A stretch of 64,000 bases of DNA. Source: Eucommia ulmoides. Lineage: Eukaryota > Streptophyta > Magnoliopsida > Garryales > Eucommiaceae. Shown piece after piece: positions 57,750-64,000 of this stretch. Under the pieces are notes generated by a model. The model did no database searches. It saw only the letters and a program-made list of their open reading frames with translations, and was not told the origin of the DNA. Each line of letters starts with the position of its first letter. Within the stretch, counting starts at the first letter, position 1. The position numbers and the translations under genes are program-made. The stretch is taken from assembly GCA_016647705.1 (NCBI GenBank), contig CM028332.1, positions 29,641,300-29,705,299 of the forward strand, given 5' to 3'.

Positions 57750-59435
57750 GTCGACCTGCCTAAAAGTGTCGGTCAACTAACGAAAAGGCGATGGGAATAG
57801 TATAGTCACTGAATCGTTAGGTCTACCTATGGTGTATGGTAAGTCAACCTAGGGCAGTCTCTGAATCCTTAAGTCGACTTGTGGTATATGGTAGGACGTC
57901 CTAGGGAAGTCTCTGAATCATTAGGTTGGCAGACAGAAGTGAGAGATTGACCTGTCAATCTCTCTGAATCGTCAGGTCGATAGACAAAGAATCGTAGGTT
58001 GACCAATGGGCAAAGAGTTTTTGGCTTGGGTTTCATCCTGAATCGGGAGGTCGACCTACGCCTTCTGGTAGGTCAACCTATGGTTCGGTTTCAGGATTTT
58101 AGGAATTTTGGGATTTATTCAAAAACTCATTGTTAACTAGTCGTTATTTGTTTAATTGATTGAGAGATTTTAGGGATATGGATATATTAAATATATAATA
58201 CTCATATTTGAATATCCCTATAGATATGGTACATGAAATTAAGGTATTTCTCAATTTGGTTCATATAATTCTTTCTATTTTATCTAATTGAGATGGAAAA
58301 TATGTTTGAGGGACAAAATTGAATATTCTAAAAGATAAAATTAAGTGAATTATACCAAGATTGAGTCATAATTATATAAGGAGTCTATTGGAGTAATTAT
58401 TTGTAATGATATATGGGAATTAGCCGTTGGAGGGCTTGTTTTAAATCCCTATAAATAGACCTACGGATTTCACATATTAAATTATCAATATCAAGAACTA
58501 TTCAGTTCCTAAACTTTTCTAAGAGTCATCATTCAGATATTATCTTGAGATATCAATTCTAAGATCAATTGTTGAGAAGTTCTTGAGTTAAAGAGCTATT
58601 TGAGTTAGCATCACCGATCTAAGTTGTCTTACGATATTATGTGCAATCTATTCGGTATTTTTCTAGTGAGATCATTCCAAACTTATTCTTTAATTGAATA
58701 TTTTATTATCATTACTTTCTTGGTGAATCGATCGTTTTGACAAATCATTTTTTAACTTTAAAAGCATAAAAATCTTTTAAAACGATTTGTGTGTTAATCT
58801 AATTATGTCCTTAATTGTGCTGCCTGCATTATTTATTATAATCAGATTTTGCTTTTTCACTTTATTTCTATCACTAGTTTCGAGACATTAATTGAGTTCT
58901 AATTAATTTGAGGTGGTAGAAGTTCTGAGTGAGAAAAGCTTATCAATTTTGTAATTGGTGAGTTGTGTGTGGATTACATACTATTGGGAGTGTCTAATCA
59001 GGGGTAGCTAGTTTCAATCTCTTCCGGTAAAGAGATTGAGGTTTGATCTTTGCCTAAAGTACAAAAAGGTTAGGTTACTCTTTTCTCGTCAAAAGAGATA
59101 GGCGTAATTATTCCTAATTAGAATTAGTGTGAGTGAATTGTAAAGGTTCTATCCTTACCTAAAAAAATAACACTTGGAGTGATTGTGATGCTTGATTCTT
59201 AGCCTAAGGTATAAAAGAATTAGGTTTGATCCTTGGCCTGTGAAAGGATTAGGTTATCCTTGAGCCTAGTAAAAAGATAAGGTTATGCCTGTGCTTGGGA
59301 AAATGATTAGGTGGTGATGTCTCCTTAATAGAATTAAGTTAGTCTTTAGCCTGGTAAAAAGATAGGGTTCTTCCTTAGCCTATGAAAAGGATAATTGTAA
59401 AGGTTGATTCTGAACCTGGTAAAAGAATCAGTGTA
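57750..59435 (+). mobile_element. Copia LTR (copy B), right part between LARD1 and LARD2
   Basis: Resumes with the second GTCGA and the rest of the palindrome array (to 58082). TATA box CCCTATAAATAG is at 58447-58458. From 58653 it contains about 780 bp that copy A lacks, including 59010-59430, where GATTAGGTT, CCTTAGCCT and GG(T/A)AAAAGAAT-type words repeat every 25-45 bp. It is cut at 59435 by LARD2, with GTGTA as the presumed target flank. Confidence 0.82.
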
Positions 59436-60773
59436 TGATAAGTATAAATTACCTATCTATTTTTAAACCGAACTATGTTAGTTTTCGAGCGTTTTTATAT
59501 TATTTTATTATGTTTTAATTTGTTTATATTCTTTTTTGTCATAAAATAGTTATTTAGGGTGAAAAGGGACTAAAACAGCCCTTAAGCGATCAAATCGGAG
59601 CAGAGCGGTGGACAAACAGTGGGAAAAAACAAAGTTTCAAAATAGTAAACCCACCGCCGCGGTAGTGAAAGTATTGGGAGAAGCAGAAAGCCCACCACCA
59701 CGACGGTGAAAGTTCAGGAAGTTTGCTACTATTCTACAGTCGCGACGATCATTCCACCGCCACGGCGGTCACTCTGTGGATATTTTAGAATATTTTGTGA
59801 TATTTTTTAGCCTATATATATCCTCTCTTCTCCCCTATTTTACAGGTGAGACGTTTTGGGAACTCTTGAGAGCTCCGAGGCCATTCGACCAAGGGAAGAT
59901 CACGTTGCGAAAAAGGAGAAAGCGTTCTCGAAGCGATTTTAGCGTCGGATCTTCGGATGAATGACTAGTCTCCTCGTTTCTTTCTTTCTCTCTTAGTTTG
60001 GTTGAATGTTTTTATATGTTTAGCTTGTATTTTATTGTATATAGGGCTACAGCCATAAGTAGCTAAACATATATTCTCTAGGGCTTGATTGAATTCATGA
60101 AAACGTTGTTTATATAAATTTGATGTTTTGTTAGTGGTTGTTCATGTTTATCTAATTGTGTTTACCATGTTGTATTGGTTATTATGCTTGTTACGATATA
60201 CCGAGAATACGGAGTTTGACACTCGGGAGAGGTAACCCCAGATTCAGACTAGGGTAAACACAACGCGACGATCCAATAACCTGGGAAGAAATTGGAAAAT
60301 GTGCAATCAATGACGTTGGGGTGACACCCACGTGACCTAGTATCGTTAAGACAGTGAGGGGGACTTATTTGTTAACGCAAAGTCACGTATTCACTCACTT
60401 TACACTCAAGAGAGGTAGTGAATGAGATTACGAACCGACATTGTCAGATAGGATGAACAACATTAATGAAAATAAATTGAAACGAACACGTTTAAGTGAG
60501 CGATATTAATCCCTAGGCAATAATTCCCATAAACATCCTACCAATATATTAGTATAATTAGATAAAATAGTATTGTAGTATTAGTATTTATTAATTATAA
60601 ATTCCAGGTATATCGCCTAGATAAAATTAGGTTTTGATAATTACGATACTCGACAATATTCTCAATCAATCTCTGTGGAACGATATCTGACCGAAAGGTC
60701 CACTGTATTAAAACTTGACCGCATGCACTTGCGAGTCAAATCAACCGACGGGCGATCGAATTCGCCCCGGTCA
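59436..60773 (+). repeat. 5' LTR of LARD2
   Basis: 1338 bp. The palindromes are fewer and more degenerate than in its 3' partner (59653-59770, e.g. ACCGCCACGGCGGT at 59756). TATA box CCTATATATATCC is at 59811-59823. Confidence 0.87.
59811..59823 (+). promoter_or_regulatory. LARD2 5' LTR TATA box
   Basis: CCTATATATATCC, about 40 bp downstream of the last palindrome. It is identical in the 3' LTR at 63896-63908. Confidence 0.7.
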
Positions 60774-60778
60774 AATTT

Positions 60779-60797
60779 TCGGCACCATTGTCGGGGA
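60779..60797 (+). other. LARD2 primer binding site, drifted
   Basis: TCGGCACCATTGTCGGGGA differs from the tRNA-Asp-type TGGCGCCGTTGCCGGGGA mainly by C/T and G/A changes. Confidence 0.75.
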
Positions 60798-60921
60798 ATG
60801 TGTTTTCAAATTATTGTTGATATTGTGAGTAAATGACCTGATTTTAATTTAGACACTTTTTAGTGTTTATAAATTTTTTTCTTTGTAGTTTTGTTTTTGT
60901 TTTCCTGCAGGGTGCTTGACG

Positions 60922-61419
60922 ATGTTAGATCAACAAGTGCTTTTGCATTTCTTTCAACGGGATTCCAAGCCATTTTATAGTGCTTGGGATTAATTAAAAG
61001 AATTGTTATTCCAGTTCCCCAATCATCGTTTCCTGAGGGAGGGTCAACTACTGAACTTCCTCGATGGGTTACTAGCTGCAACAAGAAGGTGGGTTAAAGG
61101 AGGAAACGGTACCACTTATTTCGACCAATTAACCGCAGACGAAGCCTATCGATTGTTGGAAGACATGGCGGAGTATGATTTTTACTGTTGGAATTATTCA
61201 ACAAGCTACCAAAGCTTAGGGGTTAATTTCACCATTTTGGCGCCATGGATTGACATTCTGGGTCAAGATGAGGAGTCTTCCCCTGCCTTAGAAGACGTAC
61301 TCGCTACAGTTATGCGGAAAACTCAGAGATGCTTAAGGAAGATGAATGACCGACTGAATGAGCATGAGGATCGTCTTGATTTTATTGAGACGGTTTGTGC
61401 CGACATTGATGCAACATAA
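60922..61419 (+). pseudogene. LARD2 gag-like CDS with one in-frame stop
   Basis: The frame starts at 60922 (MLDQQVLLHFFQRDSKPF), meets TAA at 60991, and is then open to the TAA ending at 61419; the open part from 61003 has 138 residues. Core: FLREGQLLNFLDGLLAATRR, LTADEAYRLLEDMAEYDFY, then an acidic hinge and a C-terminal coiled coil (CLRKMNDRLNEHEDRLDFIE). It aligns with the Retrotrans_gag region of Athila-like elements and with LARD1 55580-56177. It is the best preserved coding piece of this family and lacks a zinc knuckle, protease and polymerase. Confidence 0.82.
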
Positions 61420-63437
61420 CGTCTTTGCAGACGCAAATTGGTCAGCTAATCTGGTTGATTGAGGCTGAGTCAGACACAGTGGTACTGGGAGATACAAACG
61501 CCATATGCAATGAAAGCCACCGTGAGGAATCAAAAATGAACGGGAGGAGCTTGGGAGAATTCATTGATGAAACTGAAGAATAGAAAACCCAAGTATGGAT
61601 GGGCGATAAAAATTCACATATTAATCATTGTGAATTTTCACCGTTTGTATTCCAGCTGGTGATGCCGTAGTCAATCTAAGAAGATCACATTTACAAGGAT
61701 CCGATGTGGCTCACTTGTCCTTCACCGTCGATAGCAACGTCCTTTCATGCCCACAAAGTAAATGAGCCGGTGAGGAGTCTTGTTGAAAGCCCGAGTCGAA
61801 TAGAGCAATATCTCGCCAATCTTGAGGGCGTTTTGAACCAAGACCAGTATATTGTGTTGTTTGGCACGTACTATGGGTGAAAGCCGCTCTTTGATAATCC
61901 CTTCGCCGTGTCAAGCCGACGACCTTAAATCAGGCGCTTCTTGGGAGGCACCCCAAGAAAGAAAAAAAATAAATCAAATCTGTCACAACCGACTTGATTC
62001 GGAGGCGAGATTCTCTCGCCTCCCTGGTACGTGTTCTAAACCCCCTTCATCAGAATGCTATATTTTAGATGTTGAGAATGATGATTGGGTCACTGAGGAC
62101 ACTATCCGTTTTAAGTTTGGCAGTGATGTGTAGTATAGTATATTAAATGTTTTATTGTTTTCTTGTGTGCGTGTTTGTTTAGGCTAGTTTGTGTTTGTTT
62201 GTATTTGTTGTTGCATGTTGAGTTTTGCGTTCATCTGGGCCATTACCCGATGATGAAATTACCCCTTAATTGTTTGTCGTAGTCAAGGGTAATACCTATT
62301 CATGTGTGTTCTATGTGCTTGGCATGTCGTTTTGGTGAAGGTTATTGTAGATCCTAATTTGCACAAGCACATAGACTCAATGTATAGTTATTTAATTGAT
62401 TAGAGGCCAATTATCCATTAGTAAGTTTATGACTATTTTCGGGATTCTAGAACCTGATTGGGGGAAGCTTGAGGCGAAATCCTAGGTGAGGTAGTTCAGG
62501 AGATATGATTTAGGCATTCATTTTGTCACTTGAGTCTTTTAAACCTACCATGTTATATGTTTATCCCTCATTACCATGTCGAAGCCTAAATGTCGTTTCA
62601 ATTCTGAACACATAATTAATACCCTGGCCAATTGAACTTTTTTCAAACCTATATCGCTGAACCAAAGGCACAATTTAATTGAATCAAGTCAGCATTCATT
62701 TATGCTACTTGAAGTGAGCGGTTGGGTTTAGGGCAAACTTTTAGTTGGTTCAGTATTCGAGTACTCACTTGTTATTTTTCGTTCATATTTCACACACCCC
62801 TTAAATTGTAATAATCGAATAAGTTTGGGGGTGTGGTTTGACAAGTGATTACGTCGGTCTTAAATGTTTGTTAGGGATTGTTTTCAATTTATCTATGGGG
62901 GTTCGAGAGTAATTGTGTCATGCGTTGAGCCTTGGGTAACGTTATGTTAACAGCGTTAACCCGTTTTCTATTTTGAAATACCCTTGGCTAAATTCCAAAG
63001 CCGAACCAAATCCTTCTGATCTTTATGAACCTCCAAGCCTACATTAGTAGAGAGTGGACCCCAATCAGGCATATGGATATCTTAGTCCTTTACAGTCTAA
63101 GTTGTGAGTTTTGGTGGTAGATAATCCAATCCGATCTTGAATAGCTATATGATTGAGTCTCGCACAAACACACTGACAGGATCTAAAATGGCGTTTACTA
63201 TTACTTGAATGTTGAAATTCTAGAATACCACATGGTGTGTGTTACTCCTAAACTTGACAATATTTGGGGGTTGTTGAGGGGAAAATGTGTTGGTCGGTAG
63301 AAGAATGTAAAACTTGCATAGTGTTATGTTTAGGTTGTTTATATTTAGGTTGTTTGTGTTAGTTATTTCATTGTGTTTTTCATTTTAGTATGAGTGTTTT
63401 GCTCGAAGACTAGCAAAATTCCAAGTTTGGGGGTATT
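61420..63437 (+). other. LARD2 internal non-coding region
   Basis: After gag it contains scattered decayed frames (61440-61900), the hairpin 61940-61957, and TTCTCTCGCCTCCCTGGTACGTG at 62010. A tail at 62150-63437 is collinear with the reverse of LARD1 53640-55080. It ends GTTTTGCTCGAAGACTAGCA and the polypurine tract. The frame at 61852-62133 has no partner in LARD1. Confidence 0.65.
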
Positions 63438-64000
63438 TGACAGGTATAAATTACCTATCTATTTCCAAACCAAACTAAGTTAATTTTCGAGTGTTTTTAT
63501 AGTATTTTATTATGTTTCAATTTGTTTATATTCTTTTTGAAATAAAACAGGTATTTGGGGTGAAATGGACTAAAACGGTCCTTAAGCAGTCAAATCAGAG
63601 CAGAACGGTGGACAAACGGTGGGAAAAACAAAGTTTCAAAATAGCAAACCCATCGTCGTAACGGTCAAGCCGCCGCCATGGCGGTAAAAGTATTGGGAGA
63701 AGTAAAAAGCCCACCACCGCAGCGGTCAGGCTACTGCAGTGGCGGTGAAAGTTCAGGGAACTATTCCATCACCGCAACAATTATTCCACCGCCGCGGCGG
63801 TAACCCTACCGACCTGCACACCGCTGCGGCGGTGATCCCACTACCGTGGCAGTCACTCTGTGGATATTTTAGAATATTTTGTGATATTTTTTAGCCTATA
63901 TATATCCTCCATTCTCCTCCATTTTACGGGTAAGACATTTTGGGTAATCTTGAGAGCTCCAAGGCCATTCGACTAACGGAAGATCACGTTGCGAAGAAGG
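63438..64000 (+). repeat. 3' LTR of LARD2 (partial)
   Basis: Starts TGACAGGTATAAATTACC. TATA box CCTATATATATCC is at 63896-63908. The window ends 563 bp into it. Confidence 0.88.
63652..63853. repeat. Best-preserved paired-palindrome array (ACCGCCGCGGCGGT)
   Basis: Eight 14-bp near-palindromes have centres at 63658.5/63678.5, 63719.5/63739.5, 63774.5/63794.5 and 63826.5/63846.5: four pairs, each exactly 20 bp centre to centre with a 6-bp gap. Successive pairs begin 61, 55 and 52 bp apart. The perfect form ACCGCCGCGGCGGT is at 63788-63801. The last palindrome ends 43 bp before the TATA box. Confidence 0.92.

Larger units (their letters stand above)
44028..58652. repeat. Segmental duplication, copy B
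   Basis: Collinear with 12218-23073 in the same orientation. Without LARD1 (52198-57749 plus its 5-bp duplication) it is about 9.07 kb, against about 9.0 kb for copy A without its solo LTR. Identity stays high by eye through coding and non-coding parts, with small indels such as the poly-A at 46311-46345. The right end is where copy A's LTR deletion begins, so homology could resume beyond it. Confidence 0.93.
59436..64000 (+). mobile_element. LARD2: second LARD-like element, right end outside window
   Basis: 5' LTR 59436-60773 (TGATAAGTATAAATTACC to GCCCCGGTCA), PBS-like GGCACCATTGTCGGGGA, gag-like remnant 60922-61419, hairpin 61940-61957, polypurine tract AAGTTTGGGGGTATT before 63438, and the start of the 3' LTR TGACAGGTATAAATTACC. 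Same family as LARD1 but opposite orientation. It lies inside the copia LTR of copy B, after LTR text absent from copy A. The two LTRs differ by substitutions and by the number of palindromes (four against eight). Confidence 0.92.

Overview
The window is nuclear DNA of a flowering plant, most likely a eudicot. It is AT-rich, almost gene-free, and packed with nested transposable elements of plant-specific types: a CACTA/En-Spm transposon, a Ty1-copia remnant resembling the SIRE/Maximus lineage, Ty3-gypsy remnants of Ogre/Tat-like and tRNA-Met-primed types, LARD-like elements with a tRNA-Asp primer site, and Helitron-like ends. The only intact genes are two near-identical, intronless C2-domain genes (SRC2-like), both on the minus strand. 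No tRNA, rRNA or CRISPR was seen. Species cannot be named from this sequence.

Layout. 1-12217: most of a CACTA element whose transposase-side terminus (ending TATAGTG) is at 12217; its other end lies off the window. It carries decayed TNP2 (4194-9147) and TNPD/Ptta (2220-3900) genes on the minus strand, a ten-copy ~167-bp tandem array (9780-11460), and a solo LTR in a TNP2 intron (4957-6404, target duplication GTTAT). 12218-23073: copy A of a ~9-kb duplication with the first C2 gene, a solo LTR (15007-16868, ATTCT), an inverted-repeat DNA element and a gutted copia element ending in its LTR (21672-23379). 23380-37085: a left-truncated Ogre/Tat-like element on the minus strand with a 3.1-kb LTR, a tandemly duplicated gag, and a nested 5.4-kb non-autonomous gypsy element (25706-31108). 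37086-44027: low-complexity DNA, two Helitron-type 3' hairpins and an AT-rich repeat array. 44028-58652: copy B of the ~9-kb duplication, same orientation, with the second C2 gene; a complete LARD-like element (52198-57749, GTCGA) sits in its copia LTR. 59436-64000: a second LARD-like element, cut by the window end.

How the parts relate. Copies A and B act as each other's empty sites, so insertions can be ordered. The ATTCT solo LTR (A only) and LARD1 (B only) came after the duplication, the CACTA insertion beside copy A is probably also later, and the GTTAT solo LTR came after the CACTA insertion. Premature stops where ancestry can be judged are mostly C-to-T or G-to-A, as expected from silenced, methylated repeats.

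The strongest unexplained structure is in the LTRs. Members of the LARD LTR family carry, upstream of their TATA box where one is visible, pairs of short palindromes whose centres lie 20 bp apart (occasionally 21, once 12). The unrelated copia LTR has the same arrangement with a different core (GGTCGACC) and 21-22-bp spacing. Several copies keep their dyad symmetry although the bases have changed on both arms, and LARD1 inserted exactly inside one of the copia palindromes.
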